9,805 nt of DNA from Gammaproteobacteria bacterium (GTDB taxonomy: Bacteria > Pseudomonadota > Gammaproteobacteria > Granulosicoccales > Granulosicoccaceae). Made by a program: the position numbers and the translations under genes. The notes beneath the pieces are model-generated. The model made no database searches, was not told the origin of the DNA, and worked only from the letters and a program-made list of their open reading frames with translations. Shown one piece after another: positions 1 through 5,456 of the stretch. How positions within the stretch are numbered: position 1 is the stretch's first letter; every line of letters begins with the position of its first letter. The DNA is taken from the NCBI GenBank assembly GCA_019634245.1, contig JAHQVR010000305.1, positions 1 through 9,805 of the forward strand, given 5' to 3'.

Positions 1-193
1 ATATACCAGCTTCGGTTTTAACTATCTGGATTATATTCCACATATAATCGGTGCAACCATAACCGGTGTGGTTGGTACCTGGGTGGGTAAGCGTGCATCT
101 CATTTGATTTCTGAACAACTGTTCCGGAAAGTATTCAGAGTGATGGTGTCGTTGGTTGCCTTGCGTTTGATTTATAAAGGTTTAGTTAGTTAA
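1..193 (+). CDS. TauE/SafE-family membrane exporter, C-terminal fragment
   Basis: The frame beginning at base 2 is open to a TAA at 191-193 and gives about 63 residues; the 5' part lies outside the window. The visible tail holds a hydrophobic segment with glycines (IIGATITGVVGTWVGKR), a charged amphipathic stretch (LISEQLFRKVFRV), and a final hydrophobic helix ending in LRLIYKGL. This G-x-x-x-G-K-R, then 'FRxxF', then last-helix pattern is characteristic of the C-terminus of TauE/SafE permeases (sulfite exporter / DUF81 family), inner-membrane proteins that move sulfite, sulfonates or other small anions. The family match rests only on the tail, so substrate cannot be stated. It could be the last gene of a unit upstream, or be co-transcribed with the small membrane protein 94 bases downstream. 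Confidence 0.6.
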   Translation, partial: YTSFGFNYLDYIPHIIGATITGVVGTWVGKRASHLISEQLFRKVFRVMVSLVALRLIYKGLVS

Positions 194-206
194 AGCGAAG
201 AATTTT

Positions 207-238
207 CGCCGATGTTTAGTATCAGATAGCATTCGGCG
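207..238 (+). other. Imperfect hairpin after the TauE-like gene
   Basis: CGCCGA at 207-212 can pair with TCGGCG at 233-238, and TG/CA can extend the stem across a one-base bulge. It lies 13 bases after the stop of the TauE-like gene. No T-run follows, so it is not a classical intrinsic terminator; it may be a processing or weak termination element. An overlapping shorter pairing, GCGAA 195-199 with TTCGC 205-209, is an alternative fold. Confidence 0.25.
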
Positions 239-287
239 GACCTCTGTAATGTTAAGATTGTAGAAAAAATATATTCGGGACGGAAAT

Positions 288-731
288 ATGGCTATTCATT
301 TGATTGGATTAGCGCTGCTTATGGGTGCAATCATCTCCATTTATCTCCCCATGATTACGCAAACGGCGAAAATTCTTGGGTCAGGCCCAATGGCCAACAT
401 CCCTTTTTTTGCAGTTGCTTTACTTGCATCAATTTTCATTGCTATTGGCAGTGGAAGCCGCACGGAACAATTTCAAAAAATCGGCAATATTCCGCTATGG
501 TTATTAACTGCAGGCATTATGAGCGCTGGAATGATAATTGGCTCTAGCTATCTGATTCCTAAAATTGGGATTGGTGCATTTTTTGTTTTGCTTGTTTCGG
601 GGCAGGTTTTGGCTGGTATGGCTTTTGGATATTTTGGTATGTTTGGTGTCCCTGCAAGTGCGATGACACTTGGAAAGGCGGTTGGTGCACTGCTTGTGAT
701 CGCAGGTGTATATCTAGTTACCTTTCGATAG
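288..731 (+). CDS. Small DMT-superfamily membrane protein (YdcZ/DUF606 type)
   Basis: A 147-residue, almost wholly hydrophobic protein with about five membrane segments (roughly residues 3-25, 38-54, 68-90, 92-116, 126-146). The central GQVLAG motif (about 105-110), followed by a short loop with FGMFG and a last Gly-rich helix (GKAVGALLVIAGVYLV), is the arrangement seen in the YdcZ/DUF606 branch of the drug/metabolite transporter superfamily. Members of this length have half the usual ten helices and probably act as dimers or pairs. No substrate can be inferred. The ATG at 288 has only a weak purine-rich stretch (GGGACGG) upstream. The gene lies 94 bases after the TauE-like gene, same strand, and converges on the alkylsulfatase-like gene with only 34 bases between stop codons. 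Confidence 0.75.
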   Translation: MAIHLIGLALLMGAIISIYLPMITQTAKILGSGPMANIPFFAVALLASIFIAIGSGSRTEQFQKIGNIPLWLLTAGIMSAGMIIGSSYLIPKIGIGAFFVLLVSGQVLAGMAFGYFGMFGVPASAMTLGKAVGALLVIAGVYLVTFR

Positions 732-765
732 TCAGTTTCTTTTAAAGGTCGTTCGCGCTTTATTG

Positions 766-2040
766 TTAGCCGGCAAGTTCTTTCGAGCACTGCAAATAAT
801 AGTGACGAGCACAGCAATTAATTTGCGCCGCAGCGTGGTCTTTTAAAATAGCTGATTTCATGGCGTTTGCTTTGTCTGTTTCTTTCCCTGAATACACTAA
901 GCGATCAACTAATTGTAATGCCCATTGAAAATCGCCTGCAGACTGTGCTTTTTCTATCGCAGCGATTAACGCTTCTGTTCCGCCAAGTAGCTCGATGAAT
1001 TTATTGGCTTCATCGCTGGGTTCCAATGTGCCTAGTGAAGTCGGGTTGCCATCGAACCATCCCATCGTACCAACAAAGTAGGCTCGTACTGACCAATCTA
1101 CGCGGCCATAGAATTCTCTTAAGTAAGGTTTTTCCGCAAGCTCTGGTGGGAGTTTTACGCTATGAGCTAGTTGGTCCATGGTTAACCCGGCGTCCATACC
1201 GTTTCGGGTTTCATTGACCACGTAACGAATCGCATCGCGATAGTCGCTTAATACCGTTTTTATTTCCTTTGCGCCAAATAGGGCTTTAGTGTGCCCTGGT
1301 GCAATGACCTCAGGCTCAAAGCTCATCAGTAAATCCATGGTGTCTGCCCACGCATCGAAATCGCGATACTCCGTGCCTCGAATGGCGTACAGATTTGGAA
1401 ACGATCGATAATAGTTATCACCACAAAACATTATTTTTTTATCGGCATACCACACCACCATGTGATCGGGAGTTTCCCCCGGCGCCATCACCAATTCCAG
1501 ATCAATGCCGCACATGGAAATAGACTCACCGGGCTCAGCCACCTTTTTTGTCGGCGGCATACTCCCTGCCCCGAGCCCTTTCATAGGTCGGTCACCTGGG
1601 CCCACCCCTATACCGATAAATTCTTCAGGGTATTTGAGCCCGATACCAAACTGGCGTTTGGTTCGTGCCTGCATACACTTAGTGGGACGTGCATGGTGGG
1701 TTGCAACGGCCAAGAAATCATCTGAATATTTCTCACTCGCCAGAATCTCTGGTGAGTCAGATTCTGCGAATACGCTGGCACCAGAGACATGATCGCGATG
1801 CGAATGTGTGTAGATAATGAGTCGGATAGGAAGAGTTGTTATAGCTCTGAATTCTGCCAGAATGTTTTCAGCAGCTCCCGTGGATTCCGAAGTATCAATG
1901 ATGATCACACCATCATGCCCGACGATCATGTACACGTTGGAGGCGGCAAAACCGAATGCCTGATAGACATTGTCCTCGAGCTTAACAATCGCCTTTGAAA
2001 AGTAGTCTGGGTGTGCGAGCAGTTCAGGATGTGCGGTCAT
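766..2040 (-). CDS. Metallo-beta-lactamase-fold alkylsulfatase-like hydrolase, short form
   Basis: The protein has two parts. The first is a metallo-beta-lactamase fold with the zinc signature THSHRDH (residues 78-84 from this start), then GETPDH, a CGDN motif with FPNLYAIRG, and APGHT carrying the later His ligand. The second is the alkyl sulfatase dimerisation domain, recognised by YLREFYGRVDWSVRAYFVG then GWFDGNP. This is the SdsA1/BDS1 alkylsulfatase group, which hydrolyses sulfate esters with a binuclear zinc site. Full-length relatives are about 650 residues and end in an SCP2-like substrate-binding domain; this one stops shortly after the dimerisation domain, with a Cys-rich tail (NCC...C). 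No signal peptide is evident, so it is probably cytosolic. I chose the ATG at 2040 because GAAGG lies about 8 bases upstream; the frame is also open to an ATG at 2139 (457 residues), whose Ser-rich extension looks unlike the family and lacks a good ribosome site. True substrate is uncertain. Confidence 0.85.
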   Translation of the reverse strand: MTAHPELLAHPDYFSKAIVKLEDNVYQAFGFAASNVYMIVGHDGVIIIDTSESTGAAENILAEFRAITTLPIRLIIYTHSHRDHVSGASVFAESDSPEILASEKYSDDFLAVATHHARPTKCMQARTKRQFGIGLKYPEEFIGIGVGPGDRPMKGLGAGSMPPTKKVAEPGESISMCGIDLELVMAPGETPDHMVVWYADKKIMFCGDNYYRSFPNLYAIRGTEYRDFDAWADTMDLLMSFEPEVIAPGHTKALFGAKEIKTVLSDYRDAIRYVVNETRNGMDAGLTMDQLAHSVKLPPELAEKPYLREFYGRVDWSVRAYFVGTMGWFDGNPTSLGTLEPSDEANKFIELLGGTEALIAAIEKAQSAGDFQWALQLVDRLVYSGKETDKANAMKSAILKDHAAAQINCCARHYYLQCSKELAG

Positions 2041-2157
2041 AGAATTACCTTCATATTCGGTTTCTTTCGATGAGAGAGAAAAAGGTTTGACGCTGAACAG
2101 ACTGTTTCCAGTGAGCTTCAGCATTCTCTCCGAAGTCATCGGAACTCAAAATTGACA

Positions 2158-2173
2158 TTTTGGGATCCCAAAA
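2158..2173. promoter_or_regulatory. Operator-like palindrome 1 (TTTTGGGATCCCAAAA)
   Basis: A perfect 16-bp inverted repeat centred between 2165 and 2166. Its right half is followed immediately by a second CCCAAAA (2174-2180), giving a tandem 7-base repeat. A perfect TTGACA (2152-2157, + strand) abuts its left side, but there is no good -10 box 16-18 bases further on. It shares its core with palindrome 2, whose centre lies 61 bp away. The symmetric form with no spacer resembles sites of GntR-family repressors (FCD or similar), but no regulator gene is in the window, so the binder is unknown. Confidence 0.6.
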
Positions 2174-2207
2174 CCCAAAAAGTGACTAAAAATTCTGTAT
2201 ATACGCC

Positions 2208-2236
2208 ATTATATCTTGCATTGGGATCCCAAAACA
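2208..2236 (-). promoter_or_regulatory. Candidate promoter for the alkylsulfatase-like gene
   Basis: On the minus strand a perfect TATAAT lies at 2213-2208. At 17-bp spacing the -35 position (2236-2231) reads TGTTTT, a poor match to TTGACA, so the box alone would be weak or would need help. Operator palindrome 2 occupies the spacer, where a bound protein would block RNA polymerase. Transcription would begin near 2201 and pass through palindrome 1, giving a long leader if translation starts at 2040. Confidence 0.4.
2221..2232. promoter_or_regulatory. Operator-like palindrome 2 (TTGGGATCCCAA)
   Basis: A perfect 12-bp inverted repeat centred between 2226 and 2227, followed by two more A residues so that its right half matches that of palindrome 1. 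It lies between the -35 and -10 positions of the candidate minus-strand promoter. The 61-bp distance between the two centres is close to six helical turns, which would put both sites on about the same DNA face and permit cooperative binding or looping. Confidence 0.6.
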
Positions 2237-2267
2237 GCGAAAATTGTGATCTACAAGGACTGTGAGA

Positions 2268-2348
2268 ATGGGTTGTTTTTCGTTCACTGGATCACCGCTT
2301 TTAGAGGCAGTCATTGAACACGAATGGGGCGATTGGCGCTCAAACTAA
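2268..2348 (+). CDS. Candidate 26-residue small ORF upstream of the sulfatase gene
   Basis: An ATG at 2268 is preceded by AAGGA with an 8-base gap, the best ribosome site in this intergenic region. The frame encodes 26 residues beginning MGCFSF and ending EWGDWRSN before a TAA at 2346-2348. It resembles no family I know. It lies downstream of the operator pair and upstream of the sulfatase gene, so it could be a leader peptide, or the surviving N-terminus of a lost gene, given the overlapping open frame that follows. The evidence is the ribosome site and position only. Confidence 0.25.
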   Translation: MGCFSFTGSPLLEAVIEHEWGDWRSN

Positions 2349-2490
2349 TCCGACTAATTTAGCTGCTTATTGGTTCTGGAGCCTCAGTGATAAATACCAT
2401 GTGTTTTGGTGCATGAAGGATTCAGATTCAACTAAGCCATGCCAGGTGCAACTAACATGCTCTGGCTGTCTGTGTAGCATACATTCATGA
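2305..2490 (+). other. Open stretch of unclear origin before the sulfatase start
   Basis: In the frame two bases ahead of the small ORF (+2 relative to it), codons are open from after a TAG (2302-2304) to a TGA at 2488-2490, which is 15 bases before the sulfatase ATG. The translation is Trp/Tyr/Cys-rich (AAYWFWSLSDKYHVFWCMK and later several Cys). The only start candidates are a TTG at 2314 and an ATG at 2413, neither with a ribosome site. It may be chance, a decayed gene fragment frameshifted against the 26-residue ORF, or an untranslated leader. I recognise no homology. Confidence 0.15.
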
Positions 2491-2505
2491 CGAGTGATTC
2501 GTAAT

Positions 2506-4143
2506 ATGGCCCGCAGGAATGTGCTTTTCATTATGTGTGATCAATTAAGGTTTGATTACCTTGGTTGCACCGGCCACCCTTCGATCAAAACACCCAATAT
2601 TGATGCATTGGCTCGCCGAGGCGTATTGTTCTCCAATACCTATTGCCAATCACCGATTTGTGGCCCCTCCAGAATGAGTACTTACACGGGGCGTTATGTG
2701 TCGTCTCATGGTTCCGCCTCCAATTTCGCACCGCTAAGAATCGGTGAAAAAAATATCGGACATCATCTCAATCCCTTAGGTGTGCGCACCGTATTGGTTG
2801 GGAAAACGCATATCGTGCCAGATAAAGAGGGAATGGAAAGACTGGGGATTGAGGCGGATAGTGTTATTGGCGTACACCACTCACAAGCGGGTTTTGAAGC
2901 CTATGAAAGAGACGATGGCATTCATCCAGATTCTATGCTGCGAGCCAACCTACCCTATAACGAGTATTTGAAATCCCGTGGACATACCGAAGATGCCAAC
3001 CCGTGGCATTGGTCTGCAAACTCGGTTGACACCGAGAATGGGGTTCGCTCTGGTTTTTTTAATGATCAGGTCGACCGGCCAGCCAGAGTCTCCGACGAAG
3101 AATCAGAAACACCCTATATGACTCGACGGGCAATGGAGTTTTTATCCGAAGACGATGGTAAAACGCCGTGGCTACTACACTTGTCGTATATAAAGCCGCA
3201 TTGGCCTTACGTTGCACCGGAACCTTATAACAGTATGTATTCCGCAGAGGATGTACTGGAGGTGAACAAATCCGAGGATGAATGGACCGATATGAATCCG
3301 CTGATGCAACTGTTCGCGGAGCGTGTTGCGGGTAAAACTTTTGGACGGCAGGAGGCGCGAGAAACTGTCATTCCCGTGTATATGGGATTAATAAGCCAAA
3401 TCGATGATCAGCTTGGCTTGCTTTTCGACTATATGAAAGAGCGTGATTTGCTAGACGACACGATGATTGTGTTTACGTCGGACCATGGTGATTACATGGG
3501 TGATCACTGGATGGGCGATAAGGACTACTTTCATGATCCAGCTGTAAAGGTGCCTTTGATTGTGGTGGACCCGAGCACCGAGGCCGACGCCCGTCGGTCA
3601 ACGGTGGATGATTCGTTAGCGGAATTAATCGATTTGTTACCGACTTTTATCGAGTACTACGGTGGCGAGGTGCCAAAAAATGTAATCGATGGTCGATCAC
3701 TACTTCCCAAGATTCGTGGAGTAGATACCGAGTGGAGAGATTACACGGTAAGCGAGTATGACTATTCGTGCCAAGTCTTCAGACCACAAACAGGCAGAAC
3801 GCCCTTGGACTGTCGTTCTTATATGGTTGCTACCAAAGAATGGAAACTTGTGCACGCCCCCGGTTATCCGCCAGTGCTCTTTGATCGTGGGAACGATCCT
3901 GATGAATTGATAGACCTTGGTCAAAGTGAACAACATGCCGAAATTCGGCAACAGCTGTTCAATTTACTGGCCGATTGGGCGTTGCAATATCGACAGCGCG
4001 AGACCTGGTCTGAGGAGCGCAACATCGAAATGACTGGCATGGAAGAGAAGCTAGGCGTCCTTATCGGTTATTGGAACGAAGACGATGCAAAGGATAAGGA
4101 TCCAAAGATTCTTCCTGTCAGAAATCCGGTAGATTCAGTGTGA
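2506..4143 (+). CDS. Type I sulfatase / phosphonate monoester hydrolase-like enzyme
   Basis: An alkaline-phosphatase-superfamily hydrolase of about 545 residues using formylglycine. Numbered from the ATG at 2506: metal-site D12-Q13 (CDQLRFD); TPNIDALARRGV; formylglycine Cys52 in CGPSR followed by TYTGRY; N73 in NFAPL; K100 and H102 in GKTH; H232 in KPHWPY; D326-H327 in TSDHGD; and K339 in GDKDYFHD. All catalytic positions are present. The overall pattern (D-Q, DHxxGDKDxFHDPxVxVPLIV) is close to phosphonate monoester hydrolases, while K100/H102 is sulfatase-like, so sulfate monoester hydrolysis is my preferred guess. There is no signal peptide, suggesting a cytosolic enzyme acting after import. 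Maturation needs a formylglycine-generating enzyme or anSME elsewhere. A GTG at 2494 would add four residues; I prefer the ATG because MARRNVLFIM is the usual family beginning, although neither has a clear ribosome site. The TRAP binding protein gene follows after 175 bases. Confidence 0.9.
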   Translation: MARRNVLFIMCDQLRFDYLGCTGHPSIKTPNIDALARRGVLFSNTYCQSPICGPSRMSTYTGRYVSSHGSASNFAPLRIGEKNIGHHLNPLGVRTVLVGKTHIVPDKEGMERLGIEADSVIGVHHSQAGFEAYERDDGIHPDSMLRANLPYNEYLKSRGHTEDANPWHWSANSVDTENGVRSGFFNDQVDRPARVSDEESETPYMTRRAMEFLSEDDGKTPWLLHLSYIKPHWPYVAPEPYNSMYSAEDVLEVNKSEDEWTDMNPLMQLFAERVAGKTFGRQEARETVIPVYMGLISQIDDQLGLLFDYMKERDLLDDTMIVFTSDHGDYMGDHWMGDKDYFHDPAVKVPLIVVDPSTEADARRSTVDDSLAELIDLLPTFIEYYGGEVPKNVIDGRSLLPKIRGVDTEWRDYTVSEYDYSCQVFRPQTGRTPLDCRSYMVATKEWKLVHAPGYPPVLFDRGNDPDELIDLGQSEQHAEIRQQLFNLLADWALQYRQRETWSEERNIEMTGMEEKLGVLIGYWNEDDAKDKDPKILPVRNPVDSV

Positions 4144-4318
4144 GCAACGCGATCGCACTAGGTTTTATGCTGAAGCGAGAAATCGTTGGTGGATTAATAT
4201 CGGTTGATAGACAAAATTGTGTCCGTTGGCCGTTTAGTGCCTATCATTGATGTGTATGGTATAGGTGGACAATAACTCTAACCCAAAGTGTTACACAAAA
4301 TAGAAAATTGGAGGATTA

Positions 4319-5365
4319 ATGAAAAAACTATCATTACTAAGCGTTGGAGCTGCAGCAACTTTATTTGCTAGTAGTGCACTTTCACAAGCGATATTAACCG
4401 CAGAGACTGGCCCACCAGGCACCGTACCTTTTACGGCAATGACTACGTTGGCTGAGTTTGCTGCAAATGGGGATGTTGCAGATTTTCAAGTCGCTGATAG
4501 TCAAACGCTAACGAACTCTCTTCAGAATGTCGCCGAGGGTAAAACCGATGTATCTGGTGCTCCACTGATTCTTACTTTTTTAATGTCACGCGGAGCTGGA
4601 CCGTACGCAAAGCTGGGTAAAGATGCAGGAGCGGAACTAATTGACAATGTGCGCGTTTTGTATACCTACAATTACGGTGGTTTCGGCCTATACGCCTATA
4701 ACAGCGCGAGCGTTAAAGGCTGGGATAGCGTAAAAGGTAAAACTATTCTTAATGGACCTCCGCGCGGTGCTGCTCTGACCAACAGTCGAGGCATTTTGAC
4801 CATCGTTAGTGGTGCGGATGAAGGTAAAGACTATAAAGGTTTGCAAGTGAATTGGGGTCAAATGGCCAAGACCATTTCTGATGGTTCTGCCGATGGCATG
4901 ATGCTGCCCATAACCTTTCCGGACAATCGAATCACTCGTTCATTAGCTGCTGGCGACATCACGTTATGGTCTGTACCAAAAGATGTCTGGGAAGCTGAAC
5001 CGATGCAGAAGTACATCAACAGTCCGGGTACAGCTGGTATTTCGTTTGATTTGAAAGACCTGCCTCCTCAAGAGGGTTTAACCATCGTCAGTGAAGATGG
5101 CATTTGGCGTAGTCCGACTACGGTTGCGGCAGAGGTGGTCAACAAAAGCATGGACTTTGATACCGCGAAAGCACTGACCGCTACCATGTTGAAAAACGTT
5201 GATGCCTTTCTATCAAAATCACCTATTATGGCGACTACGAATATGGGTAAAACAGACCCAGAGGTGTCCGGATTGTGTGGTGCAGTACCTGTTAAGTATC
5301 ACCCCGGCTCGGTAGCGGCTTTCGAAGAAGCTGGAATTGAAATTCCAGACTGTGCGAAGCCATAG
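4319..5365 (+). CDS. TAXI-family TRAP transporter solute-binding protein
   Basis: A 348-residue periplasmic binding protein that captures the substrate for the fused permease encoded next. It begins with a Sec signal peptide: MKK, a hydrophobic core rich in Ala/Leu/Ser, and likely cleavage around residues 22-24 (ALSQA). The mature part shows TAXI (TRAP-associated extracytoplasmic immunogenic) features: an early glycine-rich GPPGTVPF, a SLQNVAEGKTDVSG segment, VKGKTILNGPPRGAA, an SDGSADGMMLP stretch, and the C-terminal KYHPGSVAAFEEAGIEIP, the family's YHPGA..YY.EAG signature. C320 and C345 near the end could form a disulfide. GGAGG at 4310-4314, four bases before the ATG, supports strong translation. 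TAXI systems commonly carry organic acids such as glutamate or 2-oxoglutarate analogues, so the ligand cannot be assigned. Confidence 0.9.
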   Translation: MKKLSLLSVGAAATLFASSALSQAILTAETGPPGTVPFTAMTTLAEFAANGDVADFQVADSQTLTNSLQNVAEGKTDVSGAPLILTFLMSRGAGPYAKLGKDAGAELIDNVRVLYTYNYGGFGLYAYNSASVKGWDSVKGKTILNGPPRGAALTNSRGILTIVSGADEGKDYKGLQVNWGQMAKTISDGSADGMMLPITFPDNRITRSLAAGDITLWSVPKDVWEAEPMQKYINSPGTAGISFDLKDLPPQEGLTIVSEDGIWRSPTTVAAEVVNKSMDFDTAKALTATMLKNVDAFLSKSPIMATTNMGKTDPEVSGLCGAVPVKYHPGSVAAFEEAGIEIPDCAKP

Positions 5366-5404
5366 TTACCCTCTGTTAACGATCTATTGATCGGTTTTCG
5401 GTGA

Positions 5405-5432
5405 TCAGGGTTGTGCTGCAGCACAACCCTGA
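5405..5432 (+). other. 28-bp perfect palindrome between binding-protein and permease genes
   Basis: The left arm TCAGGGTTGTGC (5405-5416) pairs with 5421-5432 around a TGCA loop, giving a 12-bp, GC-rich RNA stem; the DNA is perfectly symmetric through the loop too. It sits 39 bases after the binding-protein stop codon and 24 bases before the permease ATG. CTCTCCCC rather than a T-run follows, so full termination is unlikely. Hairpins in this place often shield the upstream mRNA from 3' exonucleases or cut read-through, so that far more binding protein than permease is made. Binding by a dimeric protein is an alternative. Confidence 0.7.
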
Positions 5433-5456
5433 CTCTCCCCTATCTGTAGAGCTGAA

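Noticed and set aside
732..765. Bidirectional terminator between the convergent DMT and alkylsulfatase genes
   Set aside because: Only a 5-bp TAAAG/CTTTA pairing with a 10-base loop is present, with no convincing T-run on either strand.
2041..2139. N-terminal extension of the alkylsulfatase-like protein to an ATG at 2139
   Set aside because: The 33 extra residues are Ser-rich and unlike the family, they do not form a signal peptide, and the later ATG has a better ribosome site. The longer form cannot be fully excluded.
2152..2180. Rightward sigma-70 promoter from the perfect TTGACA at 2152
   Set aside because: At 16-18 bp spacing the -10 position reads CCAAAA or similar, far from TATAAT, so a standard promoter is not supported.
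2162..2230. Palindromes dismissed as mere BamHI sites (GGATCC)
   Set aside because: The symmetry extends to 12 and 16 bp, occurs twice in a regulatory region, and shares flanks, so a restriction-site coincidence is not enough.
4144..4318. Separate promoter for the TAXI binding-protein gene
   Set aside because: The best boxes found (TTTAGT and TATGGT, 16 bp apart) match the consensus poorly; no call is justified, though the 175-base gap leaves room for one.
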